38,720 nt of DNA, taken from Clostridia bacterium. Lineage in GTDB: Bacteria; Bacillota; Clostridia; UMGS1810. Of the stretch, positions 8,488 through 16,200 are shown piece after piece. Location: contig JAFQHQ010000177.1 in the NCBI GenBank assembly GCA_017397885.1, positions 1 through 38,720 of the forward strand, read 5' to 3'. Numbering within the stretch: the first letter of the stretch is position 1; each line of letters opens with the position of its first letter. The translations under genes and the position numbers were made by a program. The notes below the pieces were generated by a model, which worked only from the letters and a program-made list of their open reading frames with translations, had not been told where the DNA came from and did not search any database.

Positions 8488-8684
8488 ATGAGAATTTAAA
8501 AACCAGACTTTAAAATGAAAAGGTTCAAAAAAAGAAGAATTTTAAACATCAGTTAAAACCGAAGTGAAAGCTGAAGCAAAACAGGGTTAAGATTAAAAAA
8601 ACAAAAAAGATAAAACCCAAGGTTAAAACCGAAGAAAGCTCAAAGGCAAAAACAAAGGTTATACAATTTAATAAAAAAGAATGA
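8488..8684 (+). pseudogene. Broken Lys/Glu-rich ORF (remnant of a basic repeat protein)
   Basis: An ATG with a strong Shine-Dalgarno site opens a frame stopped at codon 4. Reading on through one in-frame stop and two single-base shifts gives a continuous Lys/Glu-rich stretch (KMKRFKKRRILNIS, VKTEVKAEAKQG, then VKIKKTKKIKPKVKTEE and on to FNKKE, stop at 8682-8684). Two imperfect copies of a VKTE-type unit are visible. The simplest reading is a decayed gene for a basic, low-complexity protein. The alternative is an A-rich non-coding RNA whose codon-like look is accidental. Confidence 0.45.
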
Positions 8685-8735
8685 AACACGACGGTGTATA
8701 AAACGTTAGACATAGATTTTTAAATAGATTGATTG

Positions 8736-8834
8736 ATGTTTAATAAAAAAGAAGATAAAGAAGACAGAACCGATTCATTTAAAAAGTCATCCAAATCGTC
8801 TTTTGCCAAACATATAATAAAACTTAAAAATTAA
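8736..8834 (+). CDS. Short Lys-rich ORF, possibly a remnant
   Basis: A 32-codon frame beginning MFNKKEDKEDRTDSF and ending in a TAA at 8832-8834. There is no clear ribosome binding site. It lies inside the promoter-to-terminator unit (8431-8992), continues the basic, charged composition of the upstream broken frame and shares the residues FNKKE with its end. It is more likely part of the same decayed gene than an independent gene. Confidence 0.25.
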   Translation: MFNKKEDKEDRTDSFKKSSKSSFAKHIIKLKN

Positions 8835-8916
8835 TTCTCAAAAAGAGAAAATACGTGAAGTTTTAAAAAATGTACCTACCATGCAAAAGGCAGACTAAAG
8901 AAAGAGAGGCTAACAT

Positions 8917-8949
8917 ATGAATACAGACTTCAAGAGTAATCGGAAGTGA
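8917..8949 (+). CDS. Ten-codon leader-like ORF running into a terminator hairpin
   Basis: ATG at 8917 is preceded by AGAAAGAGAGG and reads MNTDFKSNRK before a TGA at 8947-8949. The last codons lie in the left arm of the terminator hairpin (8942-8992), a layout also seen in leader peptides, but there is no gene on the same strand for over 1.1 kb. It could equally be the tail of the broken unit. Confidence 0.25.
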   Translation: MNTDFKSNRK

Positions 8950-8992
8950 CCTTGAATTGCAGCTTAAAGAACTGTAGTTCGAGGTCACTTCC
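8942..8992 (+). terminator. Long hairpin terminator closing the gene-less unit
   Basis: GGAAGTGACCT (8942-8952) pairs perfectly with AGGTCACTTCC (8982-8992). Inner bases extend this to about 21 pairs with three G-T pairs, and a T-rich stretch follows on the plus strand. It may also serve the AraC gene that ends at 9036 on the other strand. Confidence 0.7.
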
Positions 8993-9035
8993 ATTTTATT
9001 TCCGGTTTATTTTCCCCATTTATATACATTAAATT

Positions 9036-9881
9036 TCATTTTTGTTTTTTTAACATTTTTCTATATTCCCCCGGCGGCATGCCGGCATATTTTTTAAAAA
9101 ACGAATTAAAATGATATTCACTTGCAAAATTCATTCGTTCGCTTATTTCCCCAAGAGATATGTTTTCTGTCAGAAGCTTTTCTATCCGCAAGCATTTTTT
9201 TCTTTGAATATATGTGCCCGGGGTTTCATCTGCATAAGTCTTAAACAGCCTTGTAAGCTGTTTTTCGCCCATGTAACAATAGGATGCAACATCCGAAACC
9301 TTGAGGTTTTGTTCGATGTTGTCATCTATGTATTGCTTTGCCATGTGAACTCGCACATCCTCATCGACTTCATTTTGCACTTCGCTTTTTTGCACAAGTC
9401 CAAACCTTCGCATAATCAGTATAAGCATTTGGGAAGCAAGGATATCTGCCATCTCCAAGGAGTATGCAGACCGTGTTTTCCATTCATGGGAAAGCTCCGA
9501 TGCAATGCCTTCAAGACGACTGTCGGCTTCGGTTATTATTATTCCGTTTTCAAATTCACCAAAAAGCATTGGACTTTGACTGTTTGCCTGAAAGGTGAGT
9601 GATATTTTTTTGGTTTCGGGAAGATGCGCTCCCGTGCGATGCTTTGTGAGTGGTGAAATCACAACCATTTTCCCGGCATCAACTCTTTTTTCAATACCCG
9701 AAAAGTCGTAGCTCTGACAGCCTGCAACAATCATGTGAATCTCAAAACCGGTGTGGCGGTGTTCTTTTTTCATTGTGAACCGACTGTCTGCATCGCACGA
9801 AATCTCTTTTATGAGACAATTTTCTATTCCAAACATTTCACAAAGTCTGCTTTTTTCGTTTTCCTTATAAATTATTCTCAT
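9036..9881 (-). CDS. AraC-family transcriptional regulator
   Basis: A 281-residue AraC/XylS regulator. The N-terminal half (about 20-110) is a cupin-like ligand-binding domain (HRHTGFEIHMI, VISPLTKHRTG). The C-terminal ~100 residues hold two helix-turn-helix motifs (LKVSDVASYCYMGEKQLTRLF; ISLGEISERMNF, then YHFNSFFKKYAGMPPGEYRK), the AraC signature. The start at 9881 has GGAGGG upstream. It is divergent from the aldolase-family gene at 10154, the usual layout for a local activator, so that gene is its most likely target. The inducer is unknown. Confidence 0.9.
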   Translation of the reverse strand: MRIIYKENEKSRLCEMFGIENCLIKEISCDADSRFTMKKEHRHTGFEIHMIVAGCQSYDFSGIEKRVDAGKMVVISPLTKHRTGAHLPETKKISLTFQANSQSPMLFGEFENGIIITEADSRLEGIASELSHEWKTRSAYSLEMADILASQMLILIMRRFGLVQKSEVQNEVDEDVRVHMAKQYIDDNIEQNLKVSDVASYCYMGEKQLTRLFKTYADETPGTYIQRKKCLRIEKLLTENISLGEISERMNFASEYHFNSFFKKYAGMPPGEYRKMLKKQK

Positions 9882-9926
9882 TGTCTACCCTCCACACTCG
9901 TGCCCGAAAGCAAGATGCTAATAAAA

Positions 9927-9938
9927 TGGTAATTACCA
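9927..9938. promoter_or_regulatory. Perfect 12-bp palindrome, possible operator
   Basis: TGGTAATTACCA lies in the leader of the AraC gene, between its start codon and its promoter. It could be an autoregulatory or pathway-repressor site; position and perfect symmetry are the only support. Confidence 0.35.
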
Positions 9939-10004
9939 CAAAAAGCAGTTGTTTTTTATACAAATCACTTCCGTTTAATAATCAAACAAATTCTCTGCTT
10001 TGTC

Positions 10005-10033
10005 AGTATATCACACAGAAAAATACATTGCAA
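10005..10033 (-). promoter_or_regulatory. Promoter of the AraC gene at 9036-9881
   Basis: On the minus strand TTGCAA (plus 10028-10033) and TATACT (plus 10005-10010) are spaced by 17 bases. Confidence 0.65.
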
Positions 10034-10075
10034 TAAAAATGTCCCAATTTCATAAAAATTAGTCTCTCAAATATA

Positions 10076-10104
10076 TTGATATGAGGCAAGGTTTCTGATA
10101 ACAT
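10076..10104 (+). promoter_or_regulatory. Promoter of the aldolase-family gene
   Basis: TTGATA (10076-10081) and TAACAT (10099-10104) are spaced by 17 bases. Both elements deviate from consensus, as expected of an activator-dependent promoter next to a divergent AraC gene. Confidence 0.5.
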
Positions 10105-10153
10105 TAAGATTATAAATACAGTTATGACCATTTTTAATTGAGGAGATAATGAT

Positions 10154-11086
10154 ATGGATATTTTTACAACAATGATAACCCCCTACAAAAAAGACGGTAC
10201 CATAGATTTTGAAACCGCCGAAAAATATGTTGACTGGTATTTTGAAAATGGTCTCACAGGAATTTTTTCAGTTTGCCAGTCCAGCGAAATCTTCCGGCTT
10301 TCTCTTGAAGAAAAAGCAGAGCTCAACAAAAGAGTGTATGAAAGAGCAAAGGCACTCGAAAAAGAACACGGCAAAAAGTTTACTGTTGTTTCCTCCGGTC
10401 ACACAAGTGACTCAATCGAAGACCAGGCAAAAGAGCTTAACGCCGTATGGCAATCGGGAACAGATGCCCTGATTCTCATTACAAACCGTCTTGACCCCAA
10501 CAACGAAGGTGACGATGTTTTCATCAAAAATGCAGAAGAACTCATTTCAAAACTTCCTCCCGAAGCACCTCTTGGGCTTTATGAATGTCCTTATCCTTAC
10601 AAAAGACTGGTTACACCCAAGATTTTTGAATGGTGCAAAAAGGTGGGCAGATTTGCCTACATGAAAGACACCTGCTGTGATGCCGAAATGATGAAAGAAA
10701 GATGTGCACAGCTAAAGGGGAGCGGCTTCAAGCTCCTTAATGCAAACTGTCAGACCCTTTTGGAATCTCTGAGAAACGGTGCGGACGGCTACTGCGGAAT
10801 CATGTGCAACTATCACCCCGAGCTTTATTCATGGCTTGGCAAAAACTTTGAAAAAGAGCCCCAAAAAGCAGAGCTGATTCAATCGCTCATCGGCACAATA
10901 GGCTTTACCGAGGTTGGACTCCCCTATCCTCTCACCGCGAAATATCACATGAATCTTGTGGGTATTCCCACCGAAAACATTGCCCGCAACAGAGATAGCA
11001 GTGAGCTGACAAAATATGCCAGAGACTGCATGGAACAGATGTATCTTCTTTGCAAAACGATTTATGAAAAAGAAATTTTGAATTAA
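10154..11086 (+). CDS. Dihydrodipicolinate synthase / N-acetylneuraminate lyase family aldolase
   Basis: A 310-residue class I aldolase of the DapA/NanA superfamily (TIM barrel, usual length about 300). The Schiff-base lysine is in FAYMKDTCCD (near residue 173) and the partner tyrosine is in GLYECPYPYKR (near residue 142). Members condense or cleave pyruvate-linked aldols in lysine synthesis, sialic acid or sugar-acid breakdown. The usual G-T/S-T-G-E motif of DapA is replaced by a CQSSEIFRLS segment, and control by a divergent AraC gene fits a catabolic lyase better than lysine biosynthesis. The start follows GAGGAG. The substrate cannot be assigned from sequence alone. Confidence 0.85.
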   Translation: MDIFTTMITPYKKDGTIDFETAEKYVDWYFENGLTGIFSVCQSSEIFRLSLEEKAELNKRVYERAKALEKEHGKKFTVVSSGHTSDSIEDQAKELNAVWQSGTDALILITNRLDPNNEGDDVFIKNAEELISKLPPEAPLGLYECPYPYKRLVTPKIFEWCKKVGRFAYMKDTCCDAEMMKERCAQLKGSGFKLLNANCQTLLESLRNGADGYCGIMCNYHPELYSWLGKNFEKEPQKAELIQSLIGTIGFTEVGLPYPLTAKYHMNLVGIPTENIARNRDSSELTKYARDCMEQMYLLCKTIYEKEILN

Positions 11087-11105
11087 CAAAACAAAAACAC
11101 CGAAG

Positions 11106-11155
11106 AACAAGCCCATGACTTCAGGCGATACGCCTTTTTATGTCGTGGGTTTGTT
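11106..11155 (+). terminator. Terminator after the aldolase gene
   Basis: AACAAGCCCATGAC pairs with GTCGTGGGTTTGTT (with G-T pairs), enclosing a small inner GGCG/CGCC hairpin, and is followed by a T-rich run. Confidence 0.75.
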
Positions 11156-11172
11156 TGTTTTTGCAGAAACAC

Positions 11173-11201
11173 TTGAATTTTAATCAATAATATATTATAA
11201 T
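11173..11201 (+). promoter_or_regulatory. Promoter of glnA
   Basis: TTGAAT (11173-11178) and TATAAT (11196-11201) are separated by 17 bases. The AAGGAG site of glnA follows at about 11239. Confidence 0.7.
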
Positions 11202-11252
11202 AGAAAAAAAGCAAAAGGAAATAAAATTTTAAAATACAAGGAGTGTATTTCT

Positions 11253-12677
11253 ATGAGCAAAACCGTTCAGGACATCCTGAAAATGATTGAAGAAAACGAC
11301 ATTAAAATGGTCGATTTTAAAATGGTTGACATCAACGGTCAATTCCGTCATGTGACCATTCCCGCACAGAACTTTTCGGAAAAAACAATGAAAAACGGTA
11401 TCGGCTTTGACGCTTCCAACTATGGCTATGCCGTGGTTGAAAAAAGTGATATGGTGTTTATTCCCGACCCCGACACAGCCGCAATTGACCCCTTCTGTCA
11501 GATTCCCACATTGTCAATGACAGGTAATGCAATGATAATCGACAGTCCCGAAAACAGACCTCTGGCTCAATATCCCAGAAACATTGTCCGCGCGGCAGAG
11601 CAATATATGAAAGATTCCGGTATTGCCGACAAAATGCTCATTCTTCCCGAATTTGAGTTTTATCTTTTTGATCAGGTTGGCTGGGAAGTTAAGCCAAACT
11701 CCATCGGTATGACAGTAGATGCCGCTCAGGCACACTGGAACAGTGCGACCGAAGGTCTTGGTGTGATTGTTCCCAAACAAAAAAATTACCACATTGCAAA
11801 ACCCTTTGATGTGTCCTATGAAGCAAGAAGTGAAATGTGCATGCTCATTGAAGAAGCAGGCATTGCTCTTAACTACCATCACCCCGAGGTTGGTGCAGGC
11901 GGTCAGTTCGAAATCGAACCCGAGCTTGGCGAAATGTCAAAAATGGCTGATGCCACAATGATGATTAAATATATCATCCACAACACCGCAGTTAAATATG
12001 GCATGAGTGCAACCTTTATGCCAAAACCCGTCATGGGCGAAGCAGGCAATGGTATGCATGTTCACATGCAACTCTTCAAAAACGGCGAGCCAATTTTCTC
12101 CGATGATGACGGTTATTCACATTTGAGCAAAGAAGCTCACTGGTTCATGGGCGGTCTTTTGAAACACATTTCATCTCTTTGTGCAATCACCAACCCAAGC
12201 ACCAACTCCTTCAAACGTCTTGTTCCCGGCTTTGAAGCTCCCGTTACGGTTGGTTATGCAACATCAAACCGCAGTGCGGTTATCCGTATTCCCGCCTATG
12301 CAAAAGAACCCAATCTCAGACGTTTTGAGCTCAGAAACCCCGATGCAACCTGCAATCCGTATTTCTGCTATGCGGCAATTCTCATGGCAGGTCTCGACGG
12401 CATCAAAAACAAAATTGATCCTCACGAAAACGGCTGGGGTCCCTATGACTTTAACCTCTTCCATCTTCCCGAAGAAGAAAAAGCAAAACTTCAGGGTCTT
12501 CCCACATCTCTCGATCAGGCTCTTGATGCTCTTGAAGCAGACCATGACTACCTCACCGAAGGCGGAGTATTCCCCGAAGAACTCATCAAAAACTTTGTTG
12601 CATCAAAAAGAGCAGAATGCCGTGAACTTGCGGCAATTCCGCATCCTGCAGAGTTTGATAAGTATTATAATCTTTAA
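11253..12677 (+). CDS. glnA: Glutamine synthetase, type I
   Basis: A 474-residue GSI enzyme that makes glutamine from glutamate, ammonia and ATP in the cytoplasm. The beta-grasp domain (about 15-100) holds GFDASNYGYAVVEKSDM. The catalytic domain has LPEFEFYLFD, the ATP/Mg segment GAGGQFEIE, NGMHVHMQLF, the glutamate loop NSFKRLVPGFEAP and NRSAVIRIP, then RRFELRNPDATCNPY. The adenylylation-site tyrosine region of the GSI-beta subtype is not evident, so it is closer to the Firmicute/archaeal alpha type. It is preceded by its own promoter and strong Shine-Dalgarno site and followed by a long bidirectional terminator, so it is probably transcribed alone. Confidence 0.96.
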   Translation: MSKTVQDILKMIEENDIKMVDFKMVDINGQFRHVTIPAQNFSEKTMKNGIGFDASNYGYAVVEKSDMVFIPDPDTAAIDPFCQIPTLSMTGNAMIIDSPENRPLAQYPRNIVRAAEQYMKDSGIADKMLILPEFEFYLFDQVGWEVKPNSIGMTVDAAQAHWNSATEGLGVIVPKQKNYHIAKPFDVSYEARSEMCMLIEEAGIALNYHHPEVGAGGQFEIEPELGEMSKMADATMMIKYIIHNTAVKYGMSATFMPKPVMGEAGNGMHVHMQLFKNGEPIFSDDDGYSHLSKEAHWFMGGLLKHISSLCAITNPSTNSFKRLVPGFEAPVTVGYATSNRSAVIRIPAYAKEPNLRRFELRNPDATCNPYFCYAAILMAGLDGIKNKIDPHENGWGPYDFNLFHLPEEEKAKLQGLPTSLDQALDALEADHDYLTEGGVFPEELIKNFVASKRAECRELAAIPHPAEFDKYYNL

Positions 12678-12688
12678 TGTAATTTCCA

Positions 12689-12736
12689 AAAACAAAAAGT
12701 GTATTCCACATCATTGCGGAATACACTTTTTGTTTT
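12689..12736. terminator. Bidirectional terminator between glnA and the aldo/keto reductase
   Basis: ACAAAAAGTGTATTCC (12692-12707) pairs perfectly with GGAATACACTTTTTGT (12718-12733), extendable to about 19 pairs, with a T-rich stretch on either strand. It sits between two convergent genes. Confidence 0.9.
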
Positions 12737-12752
12737 GTATATTTGTGTTTTA

Positions 12753-13679
12753 TCACCAGGTTCCCCATTCCCAAGGTCTTATGACAACGGGAGGAACACT
12801 TTCTCCGATTTCCATAATTTTGCCAATAGTTTCAGTGGAAAGCGGAGGTGCATCAAACATTGAAGCACTGTCTTTAACCTGTTCGGGAGTTTCGGCACCG
12901 AGAACAAGCGACGAAATGCCCTTTTGTTGTCTCATGAAAGAAATAGCAAGTTGTGACATTGAAATACCAAGTTCGTCTGCCAATGCATGAAGCTTATCAA
13001 GAGACGGTTTTGCACATTTTAAAACATCAATAAGATTGTTTGTGTCTCTGAAAAACAGCCCCTGAAGATATACACTTCTCACATAAACCTTGATACCCTT
13101 TTGGGCAATCTTTTCTATGAGTCCCGATGCAAAATCGCCGCAGTCAAGCATGTTGGACGCAATTTGAATGCAATCGTAGGTATCATTGTCCAAAAGATAC
13201 TCTGCAAGGTGTTCTCTACGTGAAAAAGAAACACCCACACCATCGACGAGACCTTCTTTTTTGAGGTCTTCCAAGGCAGTTGTCAAAACCTTGCCGTAGC
13301 GGGGAATGTAGGCTTCGGAATGGAGCATGACAAAGGGAATTTTTTCAAGCCCGAGTTTTTTTGCGCATTCTCTTGTCTGTACAAAAACGCTGTCATAGAC
13401 CTCGTTTTCTTTTTCGTTTTCAAATCCTATTTTTGTGATTATTGTTTTTGAAGCATCGTTTTTTGAGAAAAAATTTCCCAAAACCGCTTCGCTTTCACCA
13501 TAGTTATTGGCTGTGTCAAAGGTGTTGATGCCTGCATCAAGAGCTGTGTTTAAAACTGCACTTGATTCTTCAAAGCTGGGCATACCTTTGGAATTGTTAA
13601 TTCCATATGCTCTGCCGAGCTGAACCGTTCCAAGTGTCATTTCGGATATTTTGTATCCTTTGCTTTCGATATATTTCAT
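12753..13679 (-). CDS. Aldo/keto reductase
   Basis: A 308-residue NAD(P)H-dependent oxidoreductase of the AKR superfamily (TIM barrel). Visible family features are MTLGTVQLGRAYG near the N-terminus, the catalytic-site NTFDTANNYGESE (Asp and Tyr), a lysine in IITKIGFE and the histidine in FVMLHSEAY, with a C-terminal cofactor-binding stretch SSLVLGAETPEQV. Physiological substrate unknown. The start at 13679 has AGGAGAG upstream; longer open frame to 13715 overlaps the SDR gene and lacks a site. It lies 13 bases after the SDR stop codon, so the two reductases form an operon, probably for a sugar or sugar-acid conversion under the neighbouring AraC regulator. Confidence 0.92.
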   Translation of the reverse strand: MKYIESKGYKISEMTLGTVQLGRAYGINNSKGMPSFEESSAVLNTALDAGINTFDTANNYGESEAVLGNFFSKNDASKTIITKIGFENEKENEVYDSVFVQTRECAKKLGLEKIPFVMLHSEAYIPRYGKVLTTALEDLKKEGLVDGVGVSFSRREHLAEYLLDNDTYDCIQIASNMLDCGDFASGLIEKIAQKGIKVYVRSVYLQGLFFRDTNNLIDVLKCAKPSLDKLHALADELGISMSQLAISFMRQQKGISSLVLGAETPEQVKDSASMFDAPPLSTETIGKIMEIGESVPPVVIRPWEWGTW

Positions 13680-13692
13680 TTTTTCTCTCCTG

Positions 13693-14487
13693 TTATTTTG
13701 CACTGTAGCCGCCATCTAAGGGAATGATTGCACCGGTCATGTAGAGTGATGCATCACTTGCAAGATAAACAATGAGACCCTTGAGGTCGGTTTCGTTTGC
13801 CATTCTGCCAAGCATTGTGTTTTTATTGTATCTTTCAACAAAAACAGGGTTCTGTCCGCTGTAAAGTCCGCCAAGCTCTGCACAGTTTACTCTCACACCA
13901 AACTTGCCGTAGTGACCTGCAAGGAATTTGGTGTAGTTGGTCATACCACCCTTATGGAAGAAGTAGTCACCGGGAGCACCTTGCTGATTCATATCGGTTC
14001 CTTCATAGAGGAAATAGTCGGGACCGAGAATACCCATGTAGGAGCCGATGTTTATGATTGACCCCGAGCCTGCCTTTGCCATGCGGTCACCAAATGCACG
14101 GGAAATAACAAAAAGCCCGGTAGCGTTGGCGTGCATACTTCTTTCAAAGTTTTCGGCAGTGTCTGTGTAACCGTTTGTGCATCTGAGCACAGCGTTATTC
14201 ACAAGTACATCAACCTTTTCCTCGTTTTTGTACACTTCATCGCACATATCGAGAATACTTTTTTCGTCTTCCAGATCAAATTCCAAAAAACGAAGCTTGT
14301 AACCTTCATCTGTGAGAGGTTTGAGCTTTTCCATGTTGTTTGCTTTGTTGCGTGATGCAACATAAACCGTTGCACCGGCTTCGGCAAGAGCTGCCACAAC
14401 CTGATAGCCGTAGAGACCGGCACCGCCTGTTACAACAGCGACTCTGCCCTCCAAGCTAAATGTGTCAAGTACTTTTCCCAATGACAT
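13693..14487 (-). CDS. Short-chain dehydrogenase/reductase
   Basis: A 264-residue classical SDR. The Rossmann cofactor motif is TGGAGLYG (about residues 21-28), followed by NNAV, the catalytic serine region INIGSYMG and an active-site YFFHK (YxxxK). The C-terminus ends in the family's LDGGYSAK. The short insertion between the serine and YxxxK (LGPDYFLYEGTDMN) resembles sugar-acid dehydrogenases such as gluconate-type reductases, but the substrate is uncertain. The start at 14487 has AAAGGTG upstream. First gene of a two-gene operon with the aldo/keto reductase; divergent from an AraC gene at 14617. Confidence 0.92.
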   Translation of the reverse strand: MSLGKVLDTFSLEGRVAVVTGGAGLYGYQVVAALAEAGATVYVASRNKANNMEKLKPLTDEGYKLRFLEFDLEDEKSILDMCDEVYKNEEKVDVLVNNAVLRCTNGYTDTAENFERSMHANATGLFVISRAFGDRMAKAGSGSIINIGSYMGILGPDYFLYEGTDMNQQGAPGDYFFHKGGMTNYTKFLAGHYGKFGVRVNCAELGGLYSGQNPVFVERYNKNTMLGRMANETDLKGLIVYLASDASLYMTGAIIPLDGGYSAK

Positions 14488-14497
14488 AAAAATCACC

Positions 14498-14526
14498 TTT
14501 ACTTTCATTTATAATAATGGTATAAT
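14498..14526 (+). promoter_or_regulatory. Promoter of the AraC gene at 14617
   Basis: TTTACT (14498-14503) and TATAAT (14521-14526) are separated by 17 bases. It is placed face-to-face with the SDR promoter; the two predicted start sites fall in nearly the same few bases. Confidence 0.6.
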
Positions 14527-14539
14527 GTTCTATGGTTAT

Positions 14540-14568
14540 ATAATAACATGACAAAACATTTACTGCAA
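14540..14568 (-). promoter_or_regulatory. Promoter of the SDR-AKR operon
   Basis: On the minus strand TTGCAG (plus 14563-14568) and TATTAT (plus 14540-14545) are spaced by 17 bases. The predicted start is near 14533. Confidence 0.5.
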
Positions 14569-14616
14569 TACTGTGCAAGGACCTTTTTCAAAGAAAAATG
14601 TCTTCGGAGGAAATGT

Positions 14617-15351
14617 ATGATAAATAAAGAGCTATGTTTAAATATATCAGGGGTTGAAGTGTCGGTTTTCATGCAGGACAACTTTTTCGCTCACAAAAGC
14701 CATGCATCACCCATTCACAGACACACCTACCCCGAGCTTCACGTGTGCATAAAGGGAAGCTCCCTGTTTTTTGCAGGTAGTGACGAGGTTAGAATAAATG
14801 AGGGTGAAATGCTTGTTATTCCCGGCGGAATGTATCACAGAACGGAAACCGAACCGGGTGTTGAAAGAGCGTCATTTCAGATTTCGCTGCCTCTGAATAC
14901 TCTAAAAAAGCATACTCTGCCTGCAGGGATTTCCCATGAGCTTTACAATGAAATTGAATCCTATAACAGTACCCAAAAACACCTAAAGCTTTCGGCTGTT
15001 CTTACCATGATAATAAGCAATGTAATTGAAAAGTGCGAAAATCCCATTCACGACATCACCGACAGAAGTTTTCTAATCCATGAATTTCTGCTATACAACT
15101 ACAACAAGCAGATTTCGCTCTTTGACCTTGCAAAGGAACTTAACCTGTCGGAAAAGCAAGCGGCACGAAGCGTAAAGGCTTGCTTTGGCACAACTTTTTC
15201 CGAGGAGCTGATCAAAAGACGGATGGAGGCTGCAAAGCATCTTCGTGAAACGACCGACATTTCCCTGCAAGACATCGCCTCCATGGTGGGATATTTGTCA
15301 TACAGCGGATTCTGGAAAGCATATAATGCATATAAAAAAGACCGGCAATGA
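14617..15351 (+). CDS. AraC-family transcriptional regulator
   Basis: A 244-residue AraC-type protein. The N-terminal cupin domain has the metal/ligand-like HRHTYPELHVCIKG and a GEMLVIPGGMYHRTE segment. The C-terminal part (about 150-244) carries the two helix-turn-helix elements (ISLFDLAKELNLSEKQAARS; ISLQDIASMVGYLSYSGF). The last segment is a little shorter than the family norm. The ATG at 14617 has GGAGGAAATG upstream, and the open frame to 14548 has no site and nearly reaches the promoter. It is divergent from the SDR-AKR operon, which it probably controls. It is the last gene before the defence island. Confidence 0.88.
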   Translation: MINKELCLNISGVEVSVFMQDNFFAHKSHASPIHRHTYPELHVCIKGSSLFFAGSDEVRINEGEMLVIPGGMYHRTETEPGVERASFQISLPLNTLKKHTLPAGISHELYNEIESYNSTQKHLKLSAVLTMIISNVIEKCENPIHDITDRSFLIHEFLLYNYNKQISLFDLAKELNLSEKQAARSVKACFGTTFSEELIKRRMEAAKHLRETTDISLQDIASMVGYLSYSGFWKAYNAYKKDRQ

Positions 15352-15380
15352 ACAGTTCCTTAAAAGCAAAAACGATTGAC

Positions 15381-15440
15381 TCATGCCAACCGCTTCTGCA
15401 TATACTCTCTATATTCTTGCATTATAACTGATTTATTCAT
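15381..15440 (-). CDS. 19-residue ORF with perfect ribosome binding site, downstream of the defence operon
   Basis: GGAGGAAAACG precedes an ATG at 15440 that reads MNKSVIMQEYREYMQKRLA and then TGA. The peptide looks like an amphipathic helix rich in Tyr, Arg and Lys. It lies 40 bases after the metallopeptidase gene on the same strand and only 29 bases from the end of the convergent AraC gene. It could be a genuine small ORF ending the operon, or the surviving N-terminus of a gene truncated at the island edge. I do not recognise it. Confidence 0.4.
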   Translation of the reverse strand: MNKSVIMQEYREYMQKRLA

Positions 15441-15480
15441 CGTTTTCCTCCTCGGCTTAGTTTAAATGCAGCAAATACAG

Positions 15481-16200
15481 TTATTCTTTTTTTGAAGAAA
15501 CTTCTAAATAATCAAGTATCTGCTCATTAAGTTTCTTTTTTGTTTCTCTCCAATAAGGCATATATCTATCTAAAATTGCAACAAAATCGCTTCCGTGATT
15601 CTTCACTTTTAGATGAGCAAGTTCGTGAAGAATAATATATTCGATACATTCTACAGGTTTCTTTGCCAACTGAAGATTAAGCCATAGCTTTTTAGTGCTA
15701 GTATTGCAAGTTCCCCAACGAGTTGTCATATACTTAGTTTGCCAACTATCACAATACAATCCGGTTTTCTTCTCCCATTTTGGCAAATACTTTTCGATTT
15801 CAGCTTTCAGTATTTCTCGGTACCATTCACGAACAAAAGATTCACGTTGTTTTGTTGTGCTTTCTTTTCTTACAGTTAGAATAGCTTTATCGCCTGATAA
15901 AACAAGAGAATTACCCTTGTAGCTATATTCTACCTGCAAATAGTATTGCTTACCCAAAACATAGAAAGATTCACCCGAAACATACTGCCGTTCTGTTTGA
16001 CGAGGTTGGTTCTTAAACTTCTCCTGTTGCTTTCTAATCCAGCCAATCTTCGTGCGAACAAACATCATAACACTTTCATCAGATAAATGCTTCGGCGCAG
16101 ATACCTGAACTTTACCGTCAGGTGGTTGCACATACAAATGCATATTTTTTATATTCTTTTTTATAATCTCGATGGATATTCCATTAATTTCTGTATGCAT
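15481..16200 (-). CDS. YgjP-like (DUF45) zinc metallopeptidase associated with type I restriction
   Basis: A 239-residue protein of the YgjP/DUF45 family. The metal-binding catalytic motif HELAHLKVKNHG (HExxH plus a third His and GSDF) is near residues 192-207, after the family's TRWGTCNTSTKKLWLN segment. The N-terminal half has a beta-rich region with VSAPKHLSDE. Genes of this family often sit next to hsdR, though what they cleave is not established. Here its ATG overlaps the hsdR stop codon (TAATG), so it is translationally coupled to the restriction subunit. It is the last large gene of the operon. Confidence 0.9.
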   Translation of the reverse strand: MHTEINGISIEIIKKNIKNMHLYVQPPDGKVQVSAPKHLSDESVMMFVRTKIGWIRKQQEKFKNQPRQTERQYVSGESFYVLGKQYYLQVEYSYKGNSLVLSGDKAILTVRKESTTKQRESFVREWYREILKAEIEKYLPKWEKKTGLYCDSWQTKYMTTRWGTCNTSTKKLWLNLQLAKKPVECIEYIILHELAHLKVKNHGSDFVAILDRYMPYWRETKKKLNEQILDYLEVSSKKE

